This document shows, piece after piece, positions 1-6,721 of a DNA stretch of 64,000 nt (position 1 is the first letter of the stretch; each line of letters starts with the position of its first letter). The stretch is from Salinivirgaceae bacterium (GTDB lineage: Bacteria; Bacteroidota; Bacteroidia; Bacteroidales; SZUA-534). The notes beneath the pieces are model-generated. The model was given only the letters and a program-made list of their open reading frames with translations. It made no database searches and was not told where the DNA came from. The DNA is taken from NCBI GenBank assembly GCA_017557785.1, contig JAFYYA010000050.1, positions 62,001 to 126,000 on the forward strand, read 5' to 3'. The position numbers were made by a program, and so were the translations under genes.

Positions 1-55
1 GATTGCTCTCAATACGTTCGGTATCAATAATATAGCACGGCGTTCGAAGGTCCAT
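1..55 (-). CDS. nspC: Carboxynorspermidine decarboxylase, N-terminal fragment (runs off the left edge)
   Basis: The reverse complement of 55..2 reads MDLRTPCYIIDTERIESN from an ATG with no stop. The pattern TPCYxID followed by an N-terminal helix is typical of the start of NspC/CASDC, a PLP-dependent alanine-racemase-fold enzyme that decarboxylates carboxynorspermidine or carboxyspermidine in the last step of that polyamine route. Only 18 codons are visible, so the catalytic lysine and substrate residues cannot be checked. The call gains weight because the next gene upstream in the same direction is the partner enzyme carboxyspermidine dehydrogenase, and the two are usually adjacent. The rest of the gene lies left of the window. 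Confidence 0.72.
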   Translation of the reverse strand, partial: MDLRTPCYIIDTERIESN

Positions 56-60
56 TTCAG

Positions 61-104
61 TTGTAAGTTTGAAAGTTATAAGTTATAAGTGGCAAGTTAC
101 AAGG
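61..104. repeat. Degenerate 7-bp tandem repeat tract (AAGTTAT type)
   Basis: About six units with 7-base period, such as TTATAAG and TTACAAG; one unit is 8 bases. It lies just upstream of the nspC start, between nspC and the carboxyspermidine dehydrogenase gene. It belongs to the same period-7 family as the other tracts in this window. Confidence 0.7.
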
Positions 105-145
105 CGATGCGTCATTAATATGAAGAACAGACAACAGCACGAACC

Positions 146-180
146 GTAGTCCGTAGTCTGTTGTCTGTAGTCAGTTGTCA
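146..180. repeat. Degenerate 7-bp tandem repeat tract (GTAGTCT type)
   Basis: Five consecutive heptamers of the form GTWGTCN with no slip in phase, for example GTAGTCT and GTTGTCT. The tract ends 12 bases from the stop codon of the carboxyspermidine dehydrogenase gene (193) on its downstream side. Confidence 0.8.
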
Positions 181-192
181 AATCTAATCGTC

Positions 193-1452
193 TTACGGCA
201 CCAGCGTCGGGTTTTCGTCGACAACCCACGGAAGGCCCCATTTGTTGAGAGCGTCCATATACGGATCGGGGTCGAAATCCTCGACATTGAACACGCCAGG
301 TTTCTTCCACAGGCCCTGCATAACCATCATTGTGCCAATCATTGCGGGCACGCCAGTGGTGTACGATATGGCCTGCGAGCCAACCTCTTTGTAGCATTCC
401 TGATGGTCGCAGACGTTGTAGATGTAGATTTTGCGCTCTTTGCCGTCTTTCACGCCAGTGAAAATGCAGCCGATGTTGGTCTTGCCCACGGTGCGCGGAC
501 CGAGCGACGCAGGGTCGGGCAGAAGGGCTTTCAGGAACTGAATGGGCACAATTTCCTGACCGTTGAAATTAACGGTGTCGGTGCGAAGCATTCCAACGTT
601 CTCAAGACACTTCATATGAGTCAGATAACTCTGTCCGAAGGTCATAAAGAAGCGGATTCGCTTAACGCCAGGGATATTTTTTGCAAGCGATTCAATTTCC
701 TCGTGGTGAAGCAGATACATATCTTTCGGGCCCACGCCGTCGAAATTGTATTCGCGTTTGATTTCCATTGGTTTGGTCTCAACCCAGTGGCCGTTTTCCC
801 AGTATGAGCCGTTGGCCGAAACCTCGCGCAGGTTGATTTCAGGGTTGAAGTTGGTGGCAAACGGATAGCCGTGGTCGCCGCCGTTGCAGTCGAGAATATC
901 GATGGTGTGAATCTCGTCGAAATAGTGCTTCAGGGCGTAGGCCGAGAACACGCTTGTCACACCAGGGTCGAAGCCAGTGCCGAGCAGACCAGTGATGCCT
1001 TTGGCTTTGAAGCGGTCGTTGTAGGCCCATTGCCACGAGTAGTCGAAATAAGCCGTGAAGCCCTTCTCTTTGCAGCGTTTCTCGTAGATGGCGCGCCACG
1101 TCGGGTCTTCAGTGTCTTCGGCCTCGTAGTTGGCTGTGTCGATGTAGTGCACGCCAGTTTCAAGGCAGGCGTCCATAATGGTCAGGTCCTGATAGGGCAG
1201 AGCAAGGTTCAAAACCACGTCGGGCTTCACCTCGCGGATAAGGCTCACCAGTTCGTTCACATTGTCGGCGTCAACCTTTGCGGTAGTGATTTTTGCCTTT
1301 GTCGAGCCTTCGATTTTGGCTTTCAGCGCGTCGCATTTGCTCACCGTGCGGCTTGCAATGCAAATCTCGTTAAACACTTCGCTGTTTTGTGCGCATTTCT
1401 GAATTGCGACACCAGCCACGCCGCCGCAACCGATAATTAAAACTTTTCCCAT
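193..1452 (-). CDS. Carboxyspermidine / carboxynorspermidine dehydrogenase (saccharopine dehydrogenase family)
   Basis: A 419-residue protein with an N-terminal Rossmann nucleotide-binding loop (GCGGVA, residues 8-13) and the saccharopine-dehydrogenase-like layout. CASDH condenses putrescine (or diaminopropane) with aspartate-semialdehyde and reduces the imine with NADPH, giving carboxyspermidine, which NspC then decarboxylates to spermidine. The length and the neighbouring nspC start fit this family. A close homologue, carboxyaminopropylagmatine dehydrogenase, uses agmatine instead; motifs alone do not separate the two. The gene is third from the end of a minus-strand cluster with arginine decarboxylase and an agmatinase-type enzyme, so either substrate could be supplied locally. 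Cytoplasmic, with no signal peptide. Confidence 0.88.
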   Translation of the reverse strand: MGKVLIIGCGGVAGVAIQKCAQNSEVFNEICIASRTVSKCDALKAKIEGSTKAKITTAKVDADNVNELVSLIREVKPDVVLNLALPYQDLTIMDACLETGVHYIDTANYEAEDTEDPTWRAIYEKRCKEKGFTAYFDYSWQWAYNDRFKAKGITGLLGTGFDPGVTSVFSAYALKHYFDEIHTIDILDCNGGDHGYPFATNFNPEINLREVSANGSYWENGHWVETKPMEIKREYNFDGVGPKDMYLLHHEEIESLAKNIPGVKRIRFFMTFGQSYLTHMKCLENVGMLRTDTVNFNGQEIVPIQFLKALLPDPASLGPRTVGKTNIGCIFTGVKDGKERKIYIYNVCDHQECYKEVGSQAISYTTGVPAMIGTMMVMQGLWKKPGVFNVEDFDPDPYMDALNKWGLPWVVDENPTLVP

Positions 1453-1471
1453 TTTCGATACAATTTTTTGG

Positions 1472-1499
1472 ACTTCGGACTACAGACTACAGACAACAG
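1472..1499. repeat. Degenerate 7-bp tandem repeat tract (ACTACAG type)
   Basis: Four heptamers in phase, including ACTACAG twice and ACAACAG once. It lies 20 bases upstream of the start of the carboxyspermidine dehydrogenase gene, so it would be in its leader. It is the reverse-complement version of the GTAGTCT-type tract at 146-180. Confidence 0.75.
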
Positions 1500-1570
1500 T
1501 CTTTGAAATGCCTTCTGTGCTTTAATCTTCCGTCACTGTTATTTGTTAATTATTTAATTGTTAAATATTT

Positions 1571-1598
1571 ATTCTGAATTCTGAATTCAAAATTCTAA
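1571..1598. repeat. Degenerate 7-bp tandem repeat tract (ATTCTGA type) overlapping the speB stop
   Basis: Four heptamers beginning ATTC (ATTCTGA twice, then two variants). The stop codon of the ureohydrolase gene (1595-1597, reverse strand) lies inside the last unit, so the tract starts exactly where that gene ends. Confidence 0.75.
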
Positions 1599-2446
1599 AT
1601 TGACAACAACAACTCTCTCACCACCTTGCACGCCACTGCTGTCGAAACGCCGCTTTGGTCGTATGTGGGGCAGAGTTCGTTCACGTCGGCGGCCACAATG
1701 TTGCAGTTGTCGCAGACTGTCGATATCGCGTTCAGCATGTCGTTGAAGCCAACGCCGCCTGCTTCGGGCGTGCCAGTGCCAGGGAATATCGACGGGTCGA
1801 GCACGTCAAGGTCGATGGTGAAGTATATCGGCTTGCCAGCCAGTTGTTTAACCGTGGCTTCCAGACCGTCGAAATTGAATTTGTGCAGGTCGGTGTGCCC
1901 TTCGGCGGCCCAGCGGAACTCGTTGCGCTCACCCGAGCGGATGCCGAACTGGTGAATGCGGCCGTCGCCAATCAAATCGTGGCAGCGGCGGATGACGCAA
2001 GCGTGCGACAGACTGACGCCCAGATACTCGTCGCGAAGGTCGGTGTGGGCGTCGAAATGGATGATGTGCACGTCGGGGTACACCTTCAGAACTTCGCGGA
2101 AAGCGCCAAGAGTGACAAGATGCTCGCCGCCAATCATTAGCGGTATCTTTTTGTCGTTGAGAATGATAGCCGTGCGTTCCGAAATCTGCTCGAGAGCCGT
2201 TTGGCTGTTGCCAATGCAAAGTTCGATGTCGCCGCTGTCGAACACGCTGATGTCCTCAAGGTCGCGGTCGAGTCGGGGGCTGTAGGTCTCGATTCCGAAC
2301 GACTCGCTGCGGATGGCGTGGCTGCCGAATCGCGTGCCAGGCCTGAACGATGTTGTTGAGTCGAACGGCGCCCCGAAAATCACAATTCGAGCATCACTGT
2401 ATTCGGCGTCGCAGCCGATGAATGTTTCGATGTTCTTGTTAAGCAT
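1595..2446 (-). CDS. speB: Agmatinase-family ureohydrolase
   Basis: A 283-residue ureohydrolase with the complete set of manganese-binding residues: H109 in GGEHL, D132/H134/D136 in FDAHTD, and D212/D214 in IDLDVLDP. Agmatinase hydrolyses agmatine to putrescine and urea. The gene begins 6 bases after the speE-like stop, suggesting translational coupling. The neighbouring arginine decarboxylase would supply agmatine. Because carboxyspermidine dehydrogenase is next in the cluster, the enzyme could instead remove urea from carboxyaminopropylagmatine or aminopropylagmatine, reactions known for close relatives. Its family is clear; its physiological substrate is not. Confidence 0.87.
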   Translation of the reverse strand: MLNKNIETFIGCDAEYSDARIVIFGAPFDSTTSFRPGTRFGSHAIRSESFGIETYSPRLDRDLEDISVFDSGDIELCIGNSQTALEQISERTAIILNDKKIPLMIGGEHLVTLGAFREVLKVYPDVHIIHFDAHTDLRDEYLGVSLSHACVIRRCHDLIGDGRIHQFGIRSGERNEFRWAAEGHTDLHKFNFDGLEATVKQLAGKPIYFTIDLDVLDPSIFPGTGTPEAGGVGFNDMLNAISTVCDNCNIVAADVNELCPTYDQSGVSTAVACKVVRELLLSI

Positions 2447-2452
2447 TGTCGG

Positions 2453-3316
2453 TCAGTCTTTTATCGATTCCACGTCCTCAAGCATTCGCTCAACATACGC
2501 GGGCAGCGCAAAGCAGCCTTTGTGCAGGTTGGTGGTGTAATAATCGGTTTTGATTCCTAATTTGTTCCACGCGTCGGCGTTCAGGTCGAGCACGGGGCGG
2601 TACTTCTTCGACGCGAATCCGAACAGCCAGTAACCCGACGGGTACGATGGTATATGTGCCTGATACACACGGCTAATCGGGAAACTGTCAACAATCCGCT
2701 TGTGGGCTTTCTGCGTCTCAATGCGGTCTTCCTCGTAGAACGGGCTCTGATGCTGATTCACCATAATGCCGTCGTCTTTGAGTGCCTTGTAGCAGCCGCC
2801 GTAGAACTCGCGCGTCAGAAGGCTCTCGCCAGGACCGTAGAATCCCGCCGAGTCAACAATTATCACATCGTACTCATTCTCGATGTGTCGGATGAACCGA
2901 AGTGCGTTTTCAGTGTAGACGGTCACGCGCTCGTCGTCCAGACTCGATGCCGTTTCGGGGAAGAACTTGCGGCAGGCTTCAACCACACCGTCGTTAACTT
3001 CCACAAGGTCAATGCGTTCAAGGCTCTTGTATTTGAGCAGTTCCTCGACAACGCCACCGTCGCCCGAACCAAAAATCAGCACGCTTTTCGGGTTTGGATG
3101 GACGGCCATTGGCACGTGACTCAACATTTCGTCGTAGATGAACTCGTCGCGGTCAGTGAAAATAATGTAGCCGTCAACCGCCAGAAAGCGCCCGAACTCA
3201 AGCGACTCGAAAATATCGACGCGCCCCAAATCGGTCTCGTTGCTGTAAAGGTGCTTGTCCACTTTCACAGAGAACTTTACGTTTTCGGTATGATGTTCAG
3301 AAAACCAGAATTCCAT
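2453..3316 (-). CDS. speE: SpeE-like aminopropyltransferase with an altered acceptor motif
   Basis: A 287-residue spermidine-synthase-fold protein. The nucleotide-binding loop GSGDGG (83-88) and the following acidic residue in LVEVND fit decarboxylated-SAM binding, and the N-terminal domain keeps FG..LAVDG and RDEFIYDEM. The usual catalytic and amine-binding motif DSxDPxGP reads DSAGFYGP (155-162): the first Asp (D155) is present but the second Asp is Gly158, and the usual Gln after LDG is Ile. These changes suggest a non-standard amine acceptor or reduced activity. No S-adenosylmethionine decarboxylase gene is in the window. The cluster already encodes the carboxyspermidine route, so a plain spermidine synthase would be redundant. 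Confidence 0.82.
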   Translation of the reverse strand: MEFWFSEHHTENVKFSVKVDKHLYSNETDLGRVDIFESLEFGRFLAVDGYIIFTDRDEFIYDEMLSHVPMAVHPNPKSVLIFGSGDGGVVEELLKYKSLERIDLVEVNDGVVEACRKFFPETASSLDDERVTVYTENALRFIRHIENEYDVIIVDSAGFYGPGESLLTREFYGGCYKALKDDGIMVNQHQSPFYEEDRIETQKAHKRIVDSFPISRVYQAHIPSYPSGYWLFGFASKKYRPVLDLNADAWNKLGIKTDYYTTNLHKGCFALPAYVERMLEDVESIKD

Positions 3317-3321
3317 TTTTC

Positions 3322-3357
3322 AGTTACAAGTTATAAGTTCTTAAGTTTTAAGTTATT
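3322..3357. repeat. Degenerate 7-bp tandem repeat tract (AGTTATA type) overlapping a stop codon
   Basis: Five units beginning AGTT (AGTTACA, AGTTATA and variants, one of 8 bases). The stop codon of the lipoprotein gene (3353-3355, reverse strand) lies in the last unit, and the tract ends 6 bases from the speE start codon on the other side. Confidence 0.72.
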
Positions 3358-4159
3358 GCTGATTAATGACTATCGTATTCGACTTCAGTTCCCCTTTAAA
3401 TAATGAATATCCATTGATTTTATCAAGATATTTCTCATTCCATTCAAAATAGCAAGAATCCAATTGTTCTGCATTTATTTGGGACCGATTGTAATTAATG
3501 TATCGTAAGAAAACATTGCATTTTTTTCCAGAAACCACAAGCGAATCTATTGGAATATAGTCATATACAGTCCCTTTCGCAGGAATTAGAACTATATCGG
3601 AATACTTTAATTTTAATATTGATTCTAATAACTCCTTGCTTTCTGTATTGTGTTTTATTTCCACAGGAAAACAATAATTAAGCGCAACAGGTGCTTTTAA
3701 ATAATTCCGCATTTCATATAAATAGGCACTATCAACAAAATTTAAATAATCATTGAATTTTGTGTTATGTCTTATAGAATCAATATTATACATTGTGGTT
3801 TCTGCATTCAAACGCAAAATGTGTTGTATGTCTGACAGAGAGTTGATGTTTGCATCAGTATTTATTGTTTCGGAAAATGAAAAATGCTTCTCAAAATATT
3901 TAATCTCTTTGTCAGTCACATCATTAGTGATGTCAGTGGATGACTCATCCAACATTATAATGTTTTGATTTTGTGATAGATTGGCTATATATATATTGCT
4001 GTCGGAAAGATTTTGAATGGATATTTTTATTTGATTCTCATATATTGATGATTCATTTTTAACCAATTCGAGATTAACGATAACAGATGTCTTTTCATTA
4101 TTGCACGAATGCAGTAATGGTATGGAAATCATTATAATAAAGATTTTCACATTCCGCAT
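3353..4159 (-). CDS. AT-rich putative lipoprotein of unknown function
   Basis: I do not recognise the family. Taking the ATG at 4159 gives a 268-residue protein that begins MRNVKIFIIMISIPLLHSC, a short basic and hydrophobic signal ending in a lipobox-type Cys, so it is probably a lipoprotein. An ATG at 4198 would add 13 residues that spoil the signal. The rest is rich in Asn, Ile, Ser and Lys, with no membrane helix. The gene is clearly richer in A and T than the polyamine genes on both sides, which hints at later arrival. It sits between hicA and the speE-like gene on the same strand. Confidence 0.7.
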   Translation of the reverse strand: MRNVKIFIIMISIPLLHSCNNEKTSVIVNLELVKNESSIYENQIKISIQNLSDSNIYIANLSQNQNIIMLDESSTDITNDVTDKEIKYFEKHFSFSETINTDANINSLSDIQHILRLNAETTMYNIDSIRHNTKFNDYLNFVDSAYLYEMRNYLKAPVALNYCFPVEIKHNTESKELLESILKLKYSDIVLIPAKGTVYDYIPIDSLVVSGKKCNVFLRYINYNRSQINAEQLDSCYFEWNEKYLDKINGYSLFKGELKSNTIVINQQ

Positions 4160-4229
4160 TTCAAACGAGTTCTTCCAATTATTCAAATTCCATTTCATCT
4201 TTAAATGAAAAAAACTTTAAATCAATGAT

Positions 4230-4466
4230 TTACCCAATATTTTCAAGTTTTTCAAGAAATTCCTGCCTTGTGACATTCAGTCCTGCAATGGCGTTCTTTA
4301 CAATAAATTCAGGTACGGGTTCAACGTGTGTTTGGAAGATTATGGGGCGCAACATTCCCTCTTTTGCCCACGCCTCGTGTCCGCCTTTTGTTCGTAACAC
4401 TTTGAGTCCGTAACTGTTAAGCACGGCTCTGAATTCAGCAATGGTTATGTTCGACAATTTTTTCAT
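4230..4466 (-). CDS. hicA: HicA-family mRNA interferase toxin
   Basis: A 78-residue protein of typical HicA size. It has the small double-stranded-RNA-binding-like fold pattern: N-terminal helix, then LRTKGGHEAW with the catalytic-type histidine, and a C-terminal helix. HicA toxins cleave mRNA when not bound by HicB. Its start overlaps the end of the preceding hicB-like gene by 4 bases (ATGA overlap), so the antitoxin is translated first. The alternative, an unrelated YcfA-like protein, is the same family. Confidence 0.85.
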   Translation of the reverse strand: MKKLSNITIAEFRAVLNSYGLKVLRTKGGHEAWAKEGMLRPIIFQTHVEPVPEFIVKNAIAGLNVTRQEFLEKLENIG

Positions 4467-4876
4467 ACCAGAGCCGAAAGTCTGACAGGTGCCACAATGC
4501 GCTGAAAATTAACGTTTTTTTCCAGCAGTTCAATCATTGGCTTGTCTCTCAATTGCATTCGTGTTGTCGGCGGCGTGATGGATTTTTTAGTGACTTTCCA
4601 CCCGTGCGCTTTCAAATCGGCGGTCAGAGTGCCCATTTCAAGGCAACTTTCGATATAGAGTTGGAAGCACTCGTAGAAATTCTTCACTGCGTCCAAATAA
4701 TCCGTTCCCGAAGTTGAAAGGTCGAGCGACGGACAATAGGCAATCTGCACGTCACCTTCCTGAAACACATAAAACGAAATAACAAACTGATAGTCAGCAT
4801 TGTTGCCTTCGGTCGCATTAACGCGAAGTTTGACTTTTTTCTTCGTTGAAATCCGTTCTGCCATTTTCACTTCCAT
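4463..4876 (-). CDS. hicB: HicB-family antitoxin
   Basis: With the ATG at 4876 this is a 137-residue protein; an ATG at 4864 is equally possible. A longer frame up to 4987 would translate the 7-base repeat tract and overlap speA, so I reject it. The central part, with QIAYCPSLDLSTSG followed by a helix with YLDAVKNFYECFQLYIE, matches the HicB partial RNase H-like fold that blocks HicA. No clear helix-turn-helix is visible in the C-terminal half, so DNA binding is uncertain. It lies directly after the end of speA, splitting the polyamine cluster. Confidence 0.78.
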   Translation of the reverse strand: MEVKMAERISTKKKVKLRVNATEGNNADYQFVISFYVFQEGDVQIAYCPSLDLSTSGTDYLDAVKNFYECFQLYIESCLEMGTLTADLKAHGWKVTKKSITPPTTRMQLRDKPMIELLEKNVNFQRIVAPVRLSALV

Positions 4877-4928
4877 AACCTTAATATTTGCTTTGTCCAA
4901 ATATAATTCAAATTCTACACACTTTTGC

Positions 4929-4970
4929 CTAAAACCTAACCAACACCTAACACCCAATACCCAACACCTA
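4929..4970. repeat. Degenerate 7-bp tandem repeat tract (ACACCTA type) overlapping the speA stop
   Basis: Six units, the last four strictly in phase (ACACCTA, ACACCCA and variants). The stop codon of speA (4968-4970, reverse strand) is the end of the last unit. On the transcribed strand it reads as TAGGTGT/TGGGTAT-type heptamers. Confidence 0.78.
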
Positions 4971-6425
4971 ATAAATGGTTTGCTCACGAATCACGTTCAG
5001 CCTCTCGATTTTCTCGTCTTCGGGGCCAGTCATTGAGCAGCCTTTCTCTTTGGCGTACAGAATATAGTCGATGATTTCCTGCGTGATACGCTCGCCAGGC
5101 GCCAGAATTGGGATTCCAGGGGGGTAGCACATAACAAATTCGGTGCAGATGCGGCCGTTGGTCTCGCGGATGGGAATCATTTCCTCTTTGGCGGCGTAGA
5201 AGGCCTCTTGCGGCGTCATTACCACCGACGGATTGATGTACTCGTGGTCGAACAGGCCAGTGCGTTCCTTGCGGTAGCGGCGCTGAATGTCGTAGAGCGC
5301 GCTCACAAGCCTCTCAACCTCGCGCATACGGTCGCCTATCGATATGTAGGCCAATATGTTACCAATGTCGCCCAACTCAACCTGAATGTCGTACTCGTCG
5401 CGCAGAAGGTCGTAAACCTCAATTCCAGCCAAGCCGATATCAAGAGTGAAGACCGTCAGTTTTGTGGTGTCGAAATCGTAGATGCTATCGTTGTTAATCA
5501 ACTCTTTACCGTATGCGTAGTAGCCACCGATTTTGTTTATTTCGGTTCGCGCGTATTCGGCAATGCGCTGCACTTCGGCGAAAGCCTCTTTGCCGTGGAT
5601 GGCCAGATTGCGCCGCGAGATGTCGAGACTTGCCAGCAGCAGATACGACGCGCTTGTGGTCTGTGTCAGGTTGATGACCTGCCGAACGTAGCCAGGGCTT
5701 ACGCTTTTGCCGATGAGCAGGAACGAACTCTGCGTCAGGCTTCCGCCCGATTTGTGCATACTGATTGACGACATATCGGCGCCAGCGGCCATTGCCGTAA
5801 GTGGCATATTCTCACCAAAATAGAAGTGTGTTCCGTGAGCCTCGTCAACCAGCACCAGCATATTGTGTGCGTGCGCCAACTCGACAATCTTTTTCAGATT
5901 CGAGCAGATGCCGTAGTAGGTTGGGTTGTTCACCAGAATGGCCACAGCGTCGGGGTTGGCCTCGATGGCCTTCTCAACCTGCGAAATCTTCATTCCAAGG
6001 GCGATACCCAGTCGGCGGTCCATATCGGGATTGACGTAGATGGGCGTTGCGCCGTTCACCACCAGCGCGTTGATGACGCTACGGTGCACGTTTCGCGGCA
6101 GAATGATTTTCTCGCCCTTTTTGCAGGCCGTCAGCACCATTGTCTGCACCGACGATGTTGTTCCGCCAACCATAAGGAATGCGTGGGCCGCGCCAAATGC
6201 TTCGGCGGCAAGGTCTTCGGCCTTTTTTATCACCGAAATGGGGTGGCACAGGTTGTCGAGTGGTTTCATTGAGTTCACGTCAATCTCAACACACTGTTTT
6301 CCAAAGAGTTTGGCTAATTCAGGGTTTCCGCGTCCGCGTTTGTGGCCAGGAACGTCGAAGGGTACGATTTTCTTGCGTCGGAATTCTTCCAGAGCCTCGT
6401 AGATAGGTGCCTCGTTTTGATTCAT
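4968..6425 (-). CDS. speA: Arginine decarboxylase (Orn/Lys/Arg decarboxylase family, aspartate-aminotransferase fold)
   Basis: A 485-residue PLP enzyme of the Bacillus SpeA type. VPGHKRGRGNPEL (25-37) is the family signature near the substrate site. VLVDEAHGTHF holds the cofactor-binding Asp194, and SMHKSGGSLTQSS holds the PLP lysine (K225). The C-terminal domain follows from about residue 370. It should convert arginine to agmatine in the cytoplasm, the first step of the polyamine pathway completed by the genes downstream. Lysine or ornithine as substrate cannot be excluded by sequence, but the agmatinase-type neighbour favours arginine. It is the first gene of the cluster and has a long leader (6426-6721). 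Confidence 0.88.
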   Translation of the reverse strand: MNQNEAPIYEALEEFRRKKIVPFDVPGHKRGRGNPELAKLFGKQCVEIDVNSMKPLDNLCHPISVIKKAEDLAAEAFGAAHAFLMVGGTTSSVQTMVLTACKKGEKIILPRNVHRSVINALVVNGATPIYVNPDMDRRLGIALGMKISQVEKAIEANPDAVAILVNNPTYYGICSNLKKIVELAHAHNMLVLVDEAHGTHFYFGENMPLTAMAAGADMSSISMHKSGGSLTQSSFLLIGKSVSPGYVRQVINLTQTTSASYLLLASLDISRRNLAIHGKEAFAEVQRIAEYARTEINKIGGYYAYGKELINNDSIYDFDTTKLTVFTLDIGLAGIEVYDLLRDEYDIQVELGDIGNILAYISIGDRMREVERLVSALYDIQRRYRKERTGLFDHEYINPSVVMTPQEAFYAAKEEMIPIRETNGRICTEFVMCYPPGIPILAPGERITQEIIDYILYAKEKGCSMTGPEDEKIERLNVIREQTIY

Positions 6426-6721
6426 TTACAAGCGTTTAAAAATTAAACAAAACTACCTTTCTTGTTTACTTTATCTGCTTGTGGCGAACCTTCGGCAGAT
6501 TGTCAGAGTCTATATAGTAAATATTTACTTTTACTACTCTTATTGACCGTTTCTCAAGTCGGGTGGTTATAAGTAACCAACTTTAAAAAAACTGCACATT
6601 TAAGTGCAAATCAATAAAATGGAATTACTCTAACAATCTAAAGTTTGCTCCATCGGTGCAAATGTAGTCATTTATTGTAATGCTGACTGCAATTGGCGGG
6701 AAAAATAGAGAAAAAACGCGA
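6426..6721 (-). promoter_or_regulatory. Long leader/promoter region of speA
   Basis: This gene-free stretch lies between the helicase stop and the speA start, both on the minus strand. On the minus strand TACATTTG (6666-6659) matches the Bacteroidota -7 box TAnnTTTG. Starting there would give a leader of about 230 bases. The leader contains a 14-base palindrome (6516-6529, arms AGTAAAT) and a short hairpin with GCAC arms (6594-6607) followed on the minus strand by a run of seven Ts, like a weak terminator or attenuator. I recognise no known riboswitch. Confidence 0.4.

Noticed and set aside
61-180. Tandem repeats considered as a CRISPR array
   Set aside because: The unit is only seven bases, with no unique spacers of regular length and no cas genes.
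4877-4987. N-terminal extension of HicB to 4987
   Set aside because: It would translate the heptamer tract and overlap the end of speA. The added residues are unlike HicB.
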